Part shown: one piece after another, positions 8,719 through 17,761 of the stretch
Layout of the letters: every line of letters starts with the position of its first letter
Position numbering within the stretch: position 1 is the stretch's first letter
NCBI RefSeq assembly: GCF_015221995.1
Contig: NZ_JADFFM010000001.1
Span: 1,550,001-1,614,000, forward strand
Reading direction: 5' to 3'
DNA length: 64,000 nucleotides
Source: Mucilaginibacter boryungensis
GTDB taxonomy: Bacteria; Bacteroidota; Bacteroidia; Sphingobacteriales; Sphingobacteriaceae
Program-made: the position numbers and the translations under genes
Notes under the pieces: generated by a model
Told to the model about the DNA's origin: nothing
What the model saw: only the letters and a program-made list of their open reading frames with translations
The model's database searches: none

Positions 8719-9822
8719 ATGCCGGAATTTTTACACAATCACCAGGTGTATTATTATGCCTTAATATTATTGCTGTCGTTACTAATTAGCTGGCAGGCCA
8801 TACCTTCTATTTTACACGTGGCGCGTACCCGGCATTTATACGACGACCTGGGCCACTTTCGTAAACAACACGACCATGGGATACCACGCCTGGGGGGTAT
8901 TGCAATATTTGTAAGTTTTGTAATTACCCTATTGCTTTTTTGTGTAACAGGCAAGCAGTTATCGGTAAATTATTTACTTACGGCCTGTGTAATATTATTT
9001 GCAATGGGCTTAAAAGATGACCTTTCGGGGGTAAACCCAAGCACAAAGTTTTTTGTGCAATTTGTAGTTAGCGCTATTTTAGTAATCCCCGGCGATATCC
9101 GTTTAACAAGCATGTACGGTGTATTAGGCGTGCATGCCATGCCCTACAGCATCAGTGTAATTTTTAGCATACTCACCGTTATGTTAATTGTTAATGCTTT
9201 TAACTTAATTGATGGCATTGACGGCCTTGCCGCAACTACCGGAATTATTGCCAATAGCGCGTTTGCAACCTTGTTTATCTACACCCATCAGTACGAACTG
9301 GCCAGCGTATGCCTGGCTCTGGTAGGGGCATTAATAGGTTTTTTACGCTATAACCTTACCCCGGCTAAAATTTTCATGGGCGATACCGGCTCTTTGTTAA
9401 TCGGACTGGTCACCGTAGTTATGGCCATTAAATTTATTGAATCGGGTAAAATAATTGATGGCGCCGTACCACATGTGTACGCTATACCGGCGCTTTCAAT
9501 TGCTATATTAATAGGGCCAATTTTTGATACTTTTCGTATAATCTCAATTCGTATACTGAATAAAAGGTCCCCCTTTCGGGCCGATAGGAACCATATTCAT
9601 CATCGCATATTGCGTTTAGGCTTTAACCATATGCAAACCACAGCACTACTGGCCGCCGTAAATATTATCAGTATTGCACTGGCCATAATGTTTAGTGGTT
9701 TTGGCAGCACGGTTATGATTATTGTAATAGCAGTATCTTCGCTGTTGTTTAACTGGACAATTACCTTTTGCATCCGCTGTAAGGAGCGGGAACGCATCTC
9801 TGCCCTGTATCTCCTTTCTTAA
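8719..9822 (+). CDS. WecA/MraY-type undecaprenyl-phosphate sugar-1-phosphate transferase
   Basis: About 367 residues from the ATG at 8719; a TTG six bases upstream is an alternative. A polytopic membrane protein with around ten to eleven hydrophobic segments. Family motifs are clear: RLGGIAIF, the aspartate pair in GLKDDLSGV, NLIDGIDGLA (residues ~165-174), FMGDTGSLLIGL (about 218-229) and the cytoplasmic RNHIHHRILRLG loop, which matches the HIHH motif of WecA-like enzymes rather than MraY. It should start a glycan by transferring an N-acetylhexosamine-1-phosphate to undecaprenyl phosphate, and so is a likely initiating enzyme for the polysaccharide exported by the neighbouring operon. TATATTTG at 8671-8678 is a possible -7 element. 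Confidence 0.9.
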   Translation: MPEFLHNHQVYYYALILLLSLLISWQAIPSILHVARTRHLYDDLGHFRKQHDHGIPRLGGIAIFVSFVITLLLFCVTGKQLSVNYLLTACVILFAMGLKDDLSGVNPSTKFFVQFVVSAILVIPGDIRLTSMYGVLGVHAMPYSISVIFSILTVMLIVNAFNLIDGIDGLAATTGIIANSAFATLFIYTHQYELASVCLALVGALIGFLRYNLTPAKIFMGDTGSLLIGLVTVVMAIKFIESGKIIDGAVPHVYAIPALSIAILIGPIFDTFRIISIRILNKRSPFRADRNHIHHRILRLGFNHMQTTALLAAVNIISIALAIMFSGFGSTVMIIVIAVSSLLFNWTITFCIRCKERERISALYLLS

Positions 9823-9876
9823 TGTCACCCTTGTTTCACAGTGTTTGCTAACATGCAACGCTTCCTTATTTTTATT

Positions 9877-9884
9877 TAGATTTG
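9877..9884 (+). promoter_or_regulatory. Candidate -7 promoter element for gap
   Basis: TAGATTTG matches TAnnTTTG and lies 21 bp ahead of the gap start codon. A -33 TTTG at the right distance is not evident. Confidence 0.4.
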
Positions 9885-9905
9885 CGCACATAAATTCTAT
9901 CAGGA

Positions 9906-10901
9906 ATGAGAATAGCTATTAATGGGTTCGGGCGCATCGGTCGTATTTTTTTACGGAATATCCTGCAAAAAAAAGGTATCGAAGTGGTGGCTATTAACGA
10001 TTTGGCCGATACCCAAACCATGGCCCATTTATTTAAGTACGATTCCGTGCACCGGGGATTTAGCGGGACGGTGCTTGCCGGCGAAAACGAATTGATTGTA
10101 AACGGAAAAGCCATTAAAACATTCGCGCTAAATAACCCTTCCCAATTACCATGGGGCGCATTAGCTATCGATTTGGTTATCGAATCGACCGGGAAATTTA
10201 CCACCCGTGAAGGGGCAACGCAACATTTAACGGCAGGCGCCAGGCAGGTTGTTATTTCAGCCCCATCAGCAGATAAGGATATTCCTACAACTGTGTTGGG
10301 TGTTAATGATGATGACGCACATTTAAAAGCACAGGTCATCTCCAATGCCTCGTGCACTACCAATAATGTTGCCGCATTAATAAAAGTGCTGGACGATAAC
10401 TGGGGCATTATAGATGGTTACATAACCACCGTGCATTCCATGACCGGCGACCAAAACCTGCACGACGCACCGCATAAGGACCTGCGCAGGGCGCGTGCGG
10501 CATCCGGGTCAATTATTCCAACTACTACAGGGGCAGCCAAAGCTATTACCTCTATCTTCCCGCATTTAGACGGTAAACTGGGCGGGGCTGGTATCCGTGT
10601 GCCGGTGCTGAACGGCTCGCTAACGGATTTTACCTGCACCCTTAAAACCATGCCCACCGTGGCGGAGATAAACGCAGCATTTAAAGCAGCTGCCAACGGG
10701 CCGATGAAAAATATATTGGAGTATACCGAAGACCCAATTGTGTCTACAGATATATTAGGCAATACGCATAGCTGCGTTTTTGACGCGTTGCTGACCTCGG
10801 TTGTAGGCGGCCTGGTGAAAGTGGTGGGCTGGTACGATAATGAAATGGGTTATTCCAGCCGCTTGGCCGACCTGGTGGAAGAAATAAAAGATTTAAAATG
10901 A
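9906..10901 (+). CDS. gap: Glyceraldehyde-3-phosphate dehydrogenase, type I
   Basis: 331 residues, the normal length. INGFGRIGR (residues 5-13) is the NAD-binding loop and Asp32 after AIN favours NAD over NADP. The active-site Cys150 sits in SNASCTTN (147-154), with NEMGYSSRLADL near the C-terminus. The enzyme oxidises glyceraldehyde-3-phosphate to 1,3-bisphosphoglycerate in the cytoplasm. Its stop overlaps the start of a GNAT acetyltransferase (ATGA), and pgk, encoding the next glycolytic step, follows about 540 bp after the gap stop, so this is a small lower-glycolysis cluster. Many Bacteroidota carry a second GAPDH elsewhere, so whether this copy is the main one is not known. Confidence 0.96.
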   Translation: MRIAINGFGRIGRIFLRNILQKKGIEVVAINDLADTQTMAHLFKYDSVHRGFSGTVLAGENELIVNGKAIKTFALNNPSQLPWGALAIDLVIESTGKFTTREGATQHLTAGARQVVISAPSADKDIPTTVLGVNDDDAHLKAQVISNASCTTNNVAALIKVLDDNWGIIDGYITTVHSMTGDQNLHDAPHKDLRRARAASGSIIPTTTGAAKAITSIFPHLDGKLGGAGIRVPVLNGSLTDFTCTLKTMPTVAEINAAFKAAANGPMKNILEYTEDPIVSTDILGNTHSCVFDALLTSVVGGLVKVVGWYDNEMGYSSRLADLVEEIKDLK

Positions 10902-11332
10902 TCAAGTTTATTGATGCCGGGGCTGTACTGCCTATCCGTAACGAAGTATTGCGCGAAGGGCGTTTAACTTTAGACCAATGCCGCTTCCCCGGCGATGATC
11001 ATCAGGACGCCTTTCATTTAGGTTATTATGTTGGCGATGAGTTGGCTTGTATCGCCTCATTTCACCCTCAGAACTATGAAGGCTATGAGGGCAAAGCCTA
11101 CCAATTGCGGGGCATGGCTACTATCGAAAAATATCGCGGGCAGGGGATAGGCAACCAATTGGTGAACTTTGCCATTGTATACATGCGCGGCCAAAAAGTA
11201 AATTATTGCTGGTGCAATGCGCGGAAAAAGGCCGTACCATTTTATAAAGCACTCGGTTTTGAAATTATATCGCCCGAGTTTGAAGTGCCCGGCATTGGCC
11301 CGCATTACGTAATGTATGTTAAGATAATGTGA
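10898..11332 (+). CDS. GNAT family N-acetyltransferase between gap and pgk
   Basis: 144 residues. The acetyl-CoA binding loop is RGMATIEKYRGQGIGNQLV (residues ~69-87), matching R/Q-x-x-G-x-G/A, and the C-terminal FYKALGFEIISPEFEVPGIGPHYVMY segment is typical of YitI/ElaA-like acetyltransferases. The substrate cannot be predicted. The start ATG overlaps the gap stop codon by four bases, so it is probably made by translational coupling with GAPDH. pgk begins 104 bp downstream. Whether the acetyltransferase acts on glycolytic proteins is pure speculation; the sequence shows only the coupling. Confidence 0.85.
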   Translation: MIKFIDAGAVLPIRNEVLREGRLTLDQCRFPGDDHQDAFHLGYYVGDELACIASFHPQNYEGYEGKAYQLRGMATIEKYRGQGIGNQLVNFAIVYMRGQKVNYCWCNARKKAVPFYKALGFEIISPEFEVPGIGPHYVMYVKIM

Positions 11333-11436
11333 AGTTTCTTGCTATAGCAAACACCTTATTCATTTTTGCGTTCCCGTTTTAAGATTATTTTTCTGATTTT
11401 GGCCGCAATTTATAATTCTGACCATTTAACCATTGT

Positions 11437-12627
11437 ATGAAAACAGTAGATCAAATAAGTTTCTCAGGAAAAAAAGCGCTCATCCGGGTCGACTTTAATG
11501 TTCCTTTAGATGAAAATTTTAATATAACCGACGATAACCGCATGACGGCCGCGTTGCCTACCATCCAGAAGATACTGCGCGATGGCGGTGCCGTTATCCT
11601 AATGTCGCACCTGGGCAGGCCTAAAGGCGGCCCTGATGATAAATATTCGCTGAAGCATGTGGTAAAACATTTGTCCGATCTGTTAGGGCAGCAAGTGGAG
11701 TTTGCCGACGATTGTATTGGCGCCGACGCTGTTGCTAAAGCTAAAGCCCTGCATCCCGGCGAAGTATTATTGTTAGAGAACCTGCGCTTTTACAAAGAAG
11801 AGGAGAAGGGCGATAAGGACTTTGCCGAAAAACTATCTAAGCTGGGCGATATTTATGTGAACGATGCTTTTGGTACCGCTCACCGCGCGCATGCTTCAAC
11901 CGCTATCATTGCGCAATTTTTTCCGGATGCCAAGTATTTTGGTTACCTGATGGCTGCCGAGTTGACCAACGCTGAAAAGATATTGAATAATGCCCCTAAG
12001 CCATTTACGGCCATTATGGGTGGTTCTAAAGTTTCTGATAAGATAGAACTGATAGAAAAGCTGCTGGATAAGGTAGATAACCTGATCATTGGCGGTGGTA
12101 TGGCTTATACTTTTGCTAAGGCCGATGGTGGCACGATAGGTAACTCGCTGGTAGAAGCAGATAAGCTTGACCTGGCCATTAGCCTGCAGAAAAAAGCTAA
12201 AGAAAAAGGTGTGAAACTGCTGTTGCCTGTAGATAATGTTACCGCTGATGCTTTTTCTAACGATGCGAACACAGACATAGCTAAAACCGGCGAGATCCCC
12301 GACGGTTGGATGGGCCTGGATATTGGCCCTGAAACAGTGAAGCTATTTAGTGAAGTGGTAGAAAACTCAAAAACCATTTTATGGAACGGCCCGATGGGAG
12401 TTTTTGAAATGGAGAAATTTTTAGTAGGGACCAAAGCTATTGCCGATGCTGTTGCCAAAGCAACCGATAATGGGGCTTTCTCGCTAATAGGTGGCGGCGA
12501 TTCCGCCGCGGCAGTTGCCAAATTTGGCATGACTGACGAGGTAAGTTACGTATCAACCGGCGGCGGCGCTTTGCTGGAATATATGGAAGGCAAGGAATTG
12601 CCCGGTGTGAAAGCGATTAATGAGTAA
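11437..12627 (+). CDS. pgk: Phosphoglycerate kinase
   Basis: 396 residues, normal for bacterial PGK. It has the substrate-binding [20 protein letters not shown] region (residues ~17-36), SHLGRPKG (59-66), the hinge region with GGSKVSDKI, and the C-terminal GGGDSAAAV nucleotide-binding loop. It converts 1,3-bisphosphoglycerate and ADP to 3-phosphoglycerate and ATP, directly after the gap reaction. The 104-bp gap upstream and a strong terminator after it (12773-12804) mark it as the last gene of the gap-GNAT-pgk group, though it may also have its own promoter: GATTTTG near 11395 is an imperfect -7 element. Confidence 0.97.
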   Translation: MKTVDQISFSGKKALIRVDFNVPLDENFNITDDNRMTAALPTIQKILRDGGAVILMSHLGRPKGGPDDKYSLKHVVKHLSDLLGQQVEFADDCIGADAVAKAKALHPGEVLLLENLRFYKEEEKGDKDFAEKLSKLGDIYVNDAFGTAHRAHASTAIIAQFFPDAKYFGYLMAAELTNAEKILNNAPKPFTAIMGGSKVSDKIELIEKLLDKVDNLIIGGGMAYTFAKADGGTIGNSLVEADKLDLAISLQKKAKEKGVKLLLPVDNVTADAFSNDANTDIAKTGEIPDGWMGLDIGPETVKLFSEVVENSKTILWNGPMGVFEMEKFLVGTKAIADAVAKATDNGAFSLIGGGDSAAAVAKFGMTDEVSYVSTGGGALLEYMEGKELPGVKAINE

Positions 12628-12636
12628 AAAAGAAAT

Positions 12637-12744
12637 GTCATTTCGAACGAGGTACGAGGAGAACTACTCTCTTGACCGAAGGGAAAAAATCTTATACGCG
12701 TGATAAGCATGTTATATAGGATTTCTCCCGTTGGTCGAAATGAC
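12637..12744. repeat. Palindromic repeat, family R2 (GTCATTTCGAACGA...GAAATGAC)
   Basis: The two ends, GTCATTTCGAACGAGG and the complementary GGTCGAAATGAC, bracket a 108-bp element containing GAGAA and TTCTC half sites. A second full copy is at 56607-56708 and a half copy at 15011-15042. It sits between the pgk stop and its terminator. Confidence 0.75.
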
Positions 12745-12772
12745 AATGATTAATTAAGTAAAATATTTGTTC

Positions 12773-12804
12773 AGGCCCCGATTTATCGGGGCCTTTTCTT
12801 TTTA
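12773..12804 (+). terminator. Rho-independent terminator after pgk
   Basis: A 10-bp stem (AGGCCCCGAT / ATCGGGGCCT) with a 2-base loop is followed by TTTTCTTTTT. It follows pgk and the R2 repeat and precedes the CocE-type hydrolase. Confidence 0.85.
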
Positions 12805-12835
12805 TTCTGTATTTTTAACAATCAAACAAAACCCC

Positions 12836-14728
12836 ATGAAGAAATTTATACTGATCATCCTGTCAATCACTACCCTGGGTGCTTTTGCCCAGCGTGGCGG
12901 CCCTGGCGAAGACGCCGCGTATGTAAAGGCTAACTATACCAAGTTTGAATACCAGATACCCATGCGCGATGGTAAAAAGTTATTTACATCGGTATACGTG
13001 CCAAAGGACCAAACTAAAAAATATCCGTTTATGATGGACCGCACCTGCTACAGCGTAGCGCCGTACGGGCCTGATACTTATAAGAGCAGCCTGGGCCCGT
13101 CGTCGCAGTTTTTGCACGATGGTTACATTTTTGTATACCAGGATGTGCGCGGCCGTTTCATGAGTGAGGGTATTTACGAGGAAATGACCCCCGAACTGGA
13201 AAACCACAAAACAAACAAGGATATTGATGAGGGGACAGATACTTATGATACGATAGACTGGCTGCTGAAAAATGTACCCAACAACAATGGTAAAGTAGGC
13301 GTGTGGGGGATATCTTACCCGGGATTTTATACCACAACAGCTTTGCTAAGCCGTCACCCGGCGCTGGTTGCAGCATCGCCGCAGGCGCCCATTGCCGATC
13401 TGTGGCGCGACGATGGCTGGCATAACGGCGCGTTCTTTTTGGTAGCAAATTTCGGTTTTTATCCCGGCTTCACCAACCGCCAGGATGATAAGCCAACCCA
13501 GCGTAGGGGAGGCCGTTTCGATCCGGGTACCAATAATGGCTACGACTTCTTTATGAAAATGGGTTCGATGAAGAACACCAATGATAAGTATTATAAAGAC
13601 ACCATCCGCCTGTGGAACGAAATGATGGACCACCCCAATTATGACCAGCACTGGAAAGACCGTAACGTGCTTTATCACCTGCACGATATTAAAACCGCGG
13701 TATTGGTAACCGGCGGCTGGTACGATGCCGAAGATTTGTATGGCGCTATTAATACTTATAAAACCCTGGCTAAATTAAACCCGGCTACGCCTGTTTATTT
13801 TACTATGGGCCCCTGGGTACACGGTGGCTGGGCGCGTGGCGATGGCGATGCTTTAGGCGATGTTACCTTTGGAGGCCCGACCGGCCCCTGGTATCGCGAA
13901 CATGTTGAATTTAATTTTTTTAGCCATTACCTGAAGGGTACGCCGCTTGAAAATCTGGCACCGGTAAATACTTTTGAAACCGGCGTTAACAAGTGGAAGA
14001 CCTACAAAAAATGGCCGCCGGTTGAAGCGGTAGAGAAAAACCTGTACCTGTTACCCGGTGGCAAACTGAGTTTTACTGCTCCAAAAGGTGTTAAAGATAG
14101 CTACGATGCTTACGTATCCGATCCGGCAAACCCAGTGCCATTTACACCTGAGCCAAGCATGGATATGAACCGTGAATATATGGTTGGCGATCAGCGTTTC
14201 CTGGCCGGTCGTAAAGATATTTTAAGCTATACCAGCGACGTGCTGGATAAAGACGTAACCATTGCCGGCAATATATGGGCTAACCTTAAAGTGGCTATTA
14301 CCGGCACCGATGCCGATTTTATTGTTAAAGTAATTGATGTTTATCCTGATGACGCGCCCAACAATACACTTAAAAACAGGGATGGCAGCACAAAAGAAGT
14401 GAAAATGGCAGGATACCAGCAAATGGTACGCAGCGAACCCATGCGCGGCAAATACCGCAACGCGTTTGATAAGCCCGAACCATTTGTGCCCGGCAAAGTA
14501 ACCCCGGTAAACTGGGAACTTCAGGATATACTGCATACCTTTAAAAAAGGCCACCGCATTATGGTGCAGGTGCAAAGCAGCATGTTCCCGCTTATCGACC
14601 GCAACCCGCAAAAGTTTGTTGATATTATGAAGGCCAAAGAAAGTGATTTCCAAAAATCAACCAACAAGGTTTATACCAGTGCCATACATCCAAGCTTTTT
14701 AAAAGTTAGGGTGATGAATGATAATTAA
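12836..14728 (+). CDS. CocE/NonD family hydrolase (X-Pro dipeptidyl-peptidase S15 superfamily), secreted
   Basis: 630 residues from the ATG at 12836, chosen because it starts a clear signal peptide (MKKFILIILSITTLGAFAQ); the frame stays open further upstream through the terminator, which is not plausible coding. The S15-type alpha/beta-hydrolase domain holds the nucleophile Ser160 in GVWGISYPGFY, with the oxyanion-side DVRGRFMSEG at about 103-112 and a late Asp/His pair region (GGWYDAEDLYGA; GPWVHGGW). A C-terminal jelly-roll domain (about 410-630, including DADFIVKVIDVYPDD) completes the CocE/glutaryl-7-ACA acylase architecture. These enzymes cleave acyl or prolyl-peptide bonds in the periplasm or outside; the natural substrate is unknown. 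It is flanked by terminators on both sides and looks monocistronic. Confidence 0.93.
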   Translation: MKKFILIILSITTLGAFAQRGGPGEDAAYVKANYTKFEYQIPMRDGKKLFTSVYVPKDQTKKYPFMMDRTCYSVAPYGPDTYKSSLGPSSQFLHDGYIFVYQDVRGRFMSEGIYEEMTPELENHKTNKDIDEGTDTYDTIDWLLKNVPNNNGKVGVWGISYPGFYTTTALLSRHPALVAASPQAPIADLWRDDGWHNGAFFLVANFGFYPGFTNRQDDKPTQRRGGRFDPGTNNGYDFFMKMGSMKNTNDKYYKDTIRLWNEMMDHPNYDQHWKDRNVLYHLHDIKTAVLVTGGWYDAEDLYGAINTYKTLAKLNPATPVYFTMGPWVHGGWARGDGDALGDVTFGGPTGPWYREHVEFNFFSHYLKGTPLENLAPVNTFETGVNKWKTYKKWPPVEAVEKNLYLLPGGKLSFTAPKGVKDSYDAYVSDPANPVPFTPEPSMDMNREYMVGDQRFLAGRKDILSYTSDVLDKDVTIAGNIWANLKVAITGTDADFIVKVIDVYPDDAPNNTLKNRDGSTKEVKMAGYQQMVRSEPMRGKYRNAFDKPEPFVPGKVTPVNWELQDILHTFKKGHRIMVQVQSSMFPLIDRNPQKFVDIMKAKESDFQKSTNKVYTSAIHPSFLKVRVMNDN

Positions 14729-14746
14729 GATTCATTTTATACTAAA

Positions 14747-14786
14747 GAAAAGCCCGATGGTTAACTCTATCGGGCTTTTTCTTTTT
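14747..14786 (+). terminator. Rho-independent terminator after the CocE-type hydrolase
   Basis: AAAAGCCCGAT and ATCGGGCTTTTT pair around a short loop and are followed by CTTTTT. Confidence 0.85.
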
Positions 14787-15221
14787 ATTCTTCATTGCTT
14801 GATACCTCAACGACATGGTGGAAAAGATTGTAAAAAAAGCGCAGGCCTGACGAAAAAAGCGGGACGGCGAAGGCGGGAATGCCGTTTCAAATCGCTCTCT
14901 TGCGAAAATTTGAGACGCAGGGCGGGGAGAAGCTTTTTTTTCGTCTTGAAACCCTCGCTGCTGGCACCCCCTTCCTAACCCGAACAAGTAAACGCCCTTA
15001 ACGCACGTATAAGATTTCTCCTCGTACCTCGTTCGAAATGACATAAATACAATTACAGCCAATTTCAAGTATTCGCAGGGTGACCTTGCTGGGATAAAAC
15101 TTATTACAAATTCAACAGCTTAACCTTATGCTTAAGTAATTCATCTATTTTTCATCTTCTGTTAAACCATCGGGTAAAATCCTGCTCCAATTGGGAAATA
15201 CCCTTTGAACATGATATAGCC
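14787..15221. other. 435-bp non-coding stretch with a GC-rich element
   Basis: No convincing gene. From about 14815 to 14965 the sequence is distinctly G+C rich compared with its surroundings and is bounded by GACGAAAAAAGC (14850 region) and the complementary GCTTTTTTTTCGTC (near 14931-14944), giving an inverted repeat about 80 bp apart. Open frames cross it on both strands, but their composition (runs of Arg, Pro, Phe) is unlike protein. The half R2 repeat lies at 15011-15042; the remainder to 15221 is the leader of the DoxX-like gene. Confidence 0.4.
15011..15042. repeat. Half copy of palindromic repeat R2
   Basis: AGATTTCTCCTCGTACCTCG followed by TTCGAAATGAC is the complement of the left arm of the repeat at 12637. 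The other arm is missing. Confidence 0.65.
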
Positions 15222-15683
15222 ATGACAGAAGTAAAAGCCACAACCTATAGCCCCATGGCTGTTTTAAGGATCAGCATTGGTATCATTTACCTTTGGTTTG
15301 GTATCTTGAAATTCTTTTTTGGGCTTAGTCCGGCCGAGCAGGTGGCTTCACAAACTATACATCAGTTAACTTTCGGCTTGTTGCCCGATCATGTAGCCAT
15401 ACTAACCCTTGCCCTATGGGAGTGTAGTTTAGGTGTTTTATTTATTTGCTGTAAATGGATGAAGGCTGTTTTAATAATGATGTTTATTCACATGGCTTTT
15501 ACATTCACCCCGTTTTTGTTTTTTCCTCATCAAACATTTATGCACCTGCCATACGATTTTACCTTACTGGGGCAGTATATCATGAAAAACATTATCATTA
15601 TCAGCAGCGGTGTGGTATTATGGCAGCATTACGTAAGTGGGCTACCCCGCATTTATAACGTGCCCTTTAGCAAACGCAGTTAA
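15222..15683 (+). CDS. DoxX-like small membrane protein
   Basis: 153 residues with four predicted membrane segments (about 14-32, 62-84, 85-105 and 117-135). The first helix with LRISIGIIYLWFGILKFF, and the paired acidic/aromatic residues in LALWECSLGVLF, resemble the DoxX/DoxD superfamily of quinone-linked or unknown-function inner-membrane proteins. No partner gene is adjacent; the strong bidirectional terminator at 15697-15732 separates it from the convergent thioredoxin-like gene. Function is not assignable beyond the family. Confidence 0.75.
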   Translation: MTEVKATTYSPMAVLRISIGIIYLWFGILKFFFGLSPAEQVASQTIHQLTFGLLPDHVAILTLALWECSLGVLFICCKWMKAVLIMMFIHMAFTFTPFLFFPHQTFMHLPYDFTLLGQYIMKNIIIISSGVVLWQHYVSGLPRIYNVPFSKRS

Positions 15684-15696
15684 TATAATTCAACAT

Positions 15697-15732
15697 AAAA
15701 AAAGCGCCCCGAATATTCGGGGCGCTTTTTTT
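15697..15732. terminator. Bidirectional terminator between the DoxX-like and thioredoxin-like genes
   Basis: A perfect 22-base palindrome (GCGCCCCGAATATTCGGGGC plus GC) is flanked by A7 on the left and T7 on the right, so it works on both strands for these convergent genes. Confidence 0.92.
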
Positions 15733-15752
15733 ATAACTGTTCTTTTAAAAAA

Positions 15753-16355
15753 TTACCGCATGCTCGATGTAGCCGCTGGTTTCGTTACGGGTTTCACCAC
15801 CGGCGCCGGTTTGTTTTTAGCAAAACGCTCACTGATGATGGCCAGATCGGCATCAGTTAATTTTGATGTTGATTTCAGGATCTTGGTGAAAAATGCCACT
15901 TCATCAGCATCGGCAGGGCAGCCTACGCTTTTACCATAAGTATCAAACCCGGCGCCCGCGGGTCGCACCTGACTATCGGCCAGTTCTTTGCCATTAGCAT
16001 CAGTAATAAACCAAAAAGGTAAGCCTGCTTTTTCTCCTTTATACTTGGTCATCAATTCTAACGATCCGGGGTTTTCCAGGTTCTTTTTGGCTGGCTGCTC
16101 CATTACGTCAAGGTAGGCTATCACATAATTATCGGTGAACATTTTGTTTAACGCGGGATCGTTAATACAAGCCTCCATTTTTTTGCACCAGCCGCACCAC
16201 GATGCATGGAATATAACCATTACATTTTTGTGTTCCTTAGCTGCCTGCGTATAAGCTTCCTTCATCACGGTTTCGGTTGATGGCATATCCTGGGCAAAGC
16301 TCATTGCCCTGATAACAAACATCAGGATGATTGATAGTATGAATTGCTTTTTCAT
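15753..16355 (-). CDS. Secreted thioredoxin-like protein
   Basis: 200 residues from the ATG at 16355, which begins the signal peptide MKKQFILSIILMFVIRAMSFAQ. The redox motif CGWC is at residues 54-57 in FHASWCGWCKKME, and a cis-Pro-type segment GLPFWFITD follows. The fold resembles DUF255/DsbD-gamma-like thioredoxins exported to the periplasm, where they could reduce disulfides or assist cytochrome maturation. An upstream in-frame ATG (16376) would disrupt the signal peptide and is rejected. The C-terminus (after residue 160) is low-complexity and Lys/Pro rich. A palindromic repeat lies directly upstream. Confidence 0.88.
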   Translation of the reverse strand: MKKQFILSIILMFVIRAMSFAQDMPSTETVMKEAYTQAAKEHKNVMVIFHASWCGWCKKMEACINDPALNKMFTDNYVIAYLDVMEQPAKKNLENPGSLELMTKYKGEKAGLPFWFITDANGKELADSQVRPAGAGFDTYGKSVGCPADADEVAFFTKILKSTSKLTDADLAIISERFAKNKPAPVVKPVTKPAATSSMR

Positions 16356-16407
16356 ATGACTATTGTTTTTAAGCAAGTTAGGAATTTATTATTTAATCAA
16401 CACCACT

Positions 16408-16491
16408 GTCATTGCGAGGCGCGTAGCAACGCGGCAATCTCACAGTCAGATTTGCGAACTACGGGATTGTAACGCTAACGCTCGCAATGAC
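16408..16491. repeat. Palindromic repeat, family R1 (GTCATTGCGAGG...CTCGCAATGAC)
   Basis: Ends GTCATTGCGAGG and GCTCGCAATGAC are complementary; the inner part has GCAATCTCACAGTC and ATTGTAACGC-type arms. Other copies: 22738-22821, 24189-24272, 41547-41634, 45310-45398. It lies between convergent-spaced minus-strand genes and is not coding. Confidence 0.85.
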
Positions 16492-16502
16492 AAACTTTTA
16501 CA

Positions 16503-17759
16503 CTACCTCACCACCACCTGCGCGGTATTCCGGCTGGTTTGTTCAAGCAATACTGTTTTATCACTCACCAGATCGCGCAGGGTGCTTTGCTGATAGTGCC
16601 GCATGGTATATAAGGTAAGACCGCTGTTGTATTTTATTCTATAATTCTGCTTCATATCAGCCAGTAATTTGGCCAGGCGTTCGTCATAAACATTAAAACA
16701 AACGGTAAAGCTAAGCGCCGAAGTTTGCATCATATTAATATGCACGTGGTTTTTGGCAAACAGGCGGAAAATATCGCTCAGGTGGTCTTCAGAAATAAAT
16801 GAATAATCCTTAGTTGAAACCGATAGTAATGTTTGCCCCGACTTAACAATGATAACCGGCTTAGTAAATTTTTGATCAGACTTTTCCTTAATGATCGTCC
16901 CGGTACCGTTGGCATCGTTAAATGGCTTTACCCATAACGGTATCCCGGCGTTTTGTAAAGGTTTAATAGTTTTAGGGTGTATAACCGATGCGCCGTAATA
17001 GGTCATTTCAATGGCCTCGTTATAGGTTAACTCATCAAACTTCACGGTATCGCTAAATAACTTTGGGTCGGCATTTAAAATACCCGGCACATCCTTCCAG
17101 GTAGTTACCGATTTCGCACCTAAACAAGCTGCAAATATGGCCGCGGTATAATCCGAGCCTTCGCGCCCGAGTGTAGTAGTAAAATTCTCGGATGTGCCGC
17201 CTAAAAAACCCTGTGTAACTACTACCCCTTTTTGAAGCATGGCCGGTATCTCTTTTTGTATAATAGCGCAGCTTTTATCCATATCCACCACGCCTTCGCG
17301 ATAACTATTATCGGTATGGATATAGCCCCTTACATCAAGCCAGGTACTGTTAATGCCAAAGTGGTTCAAATAAGCGTTGACGATGCGTGTAGCTGCCAGT
17401 TCGCCAATGGATACGATCTGGTCGTAAATGAAATCAAAATCATCGTGCGGATCATCTTCCAGCATCCAGTCAATCTCTACAAAAGTATTGTTCAGGTCTA
17501 TAAGGATGTCGTCGTTCCTGCCAAAAAGGTCCTGTGCTATTTTATAGTGATATTGCTTAATATCTTCAAAAATGTCGTGAATATCGCCATCCTGATTAAA
17601 ATAGGCTTTGGTTAGTTTTTCCAGCGCGTTGGTGGTTTTGCCCATGGCCGATACCACGATCAGCAATTGCTGCCCCTCGTTCCGCTTCACAATATTGGCG
17701 AGGTTGATCACGCCTTTAGCATCCTTAACCGATGCCCCTCCGAATTTATAAACCAGCAT
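16503..17759 (-). CDS. Aspartate kinase
   Basis: 418 residues. The N-terminal kinase domain starts with MLVYKFGGASVKDAKG (ATP-binding KFGGAS) and includes TTLGREGSDYTAAIFAACL (about 204-222) and the DVPGILNADPKLF segment. Two C-terminal ACT-like regions (about 275-345 and 350-405; LSVSTKDYSFISEDHLSDIF, IKYNSGLTLYTMRHY) suggest allosteric control by lysine or threonine. It phosphorylates aspartate, the first step to Lys, Thr, Met and diaminopimelate. It is a monofunctional enzyme, unlike ThrA fusions with homoserine dehydrogenase. Its ATG follows the upstream lipoprotein stop by two bases, so the pair is an operon. No leader peptide with Lys or Thr codons is seen. Confidence 0.95.
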   Translation of the reverse strand: MLVYKFGGASVKDAKGVINLANIVKRNEGQQLLIVVSAMGKTTNALEKLTKAYFNQDGDIHDIFEDIKQYHYKIAQDLFGRNDDILIDLNNTFVEIDWMLEDDPHDDFDFIYDQIVSIGELAATRIVNAYLNHFGINSTWLDVRGYIHTDNSYREGVVDMDKSCAIIQKEIPAMLQKGVVVTQGFLGGTSENFTTTLGREGSDYTAAIFAACLGAKSVTTWKDVPGILNADPKLFSDTVKFDELTYNEAIEMTYYGASVIHPKTIKPLQNAGIPLWVKPFNDANGTGTIIKEKSDQKFTKPVIIVKSGQTLLSVSTKDYSFISEDHLSDIFRLFAKNHVHINMMQTSALSFTVCFNVYDERLAKLLADMKQNYRIKYNSGLTLYTMRHYQQSTLRDLVSDKTVLLEQTSRNTAQVVVR

Positions 17760-17761
17760 TA

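Noticed and set aside
12767..12835. N-terminal extension of the CocE-type hydrolase
   Set aside because: The codons lie in a terminator hairpin and would bury the signal peptide.
14742..15068. 108-codon open frame on the minus strand through the GC-rich element
   Set aside because: Its residues are runs of Lys, Arg, Pro and Phe, it crosses a terminator and repeat R2, and no family is recognised.
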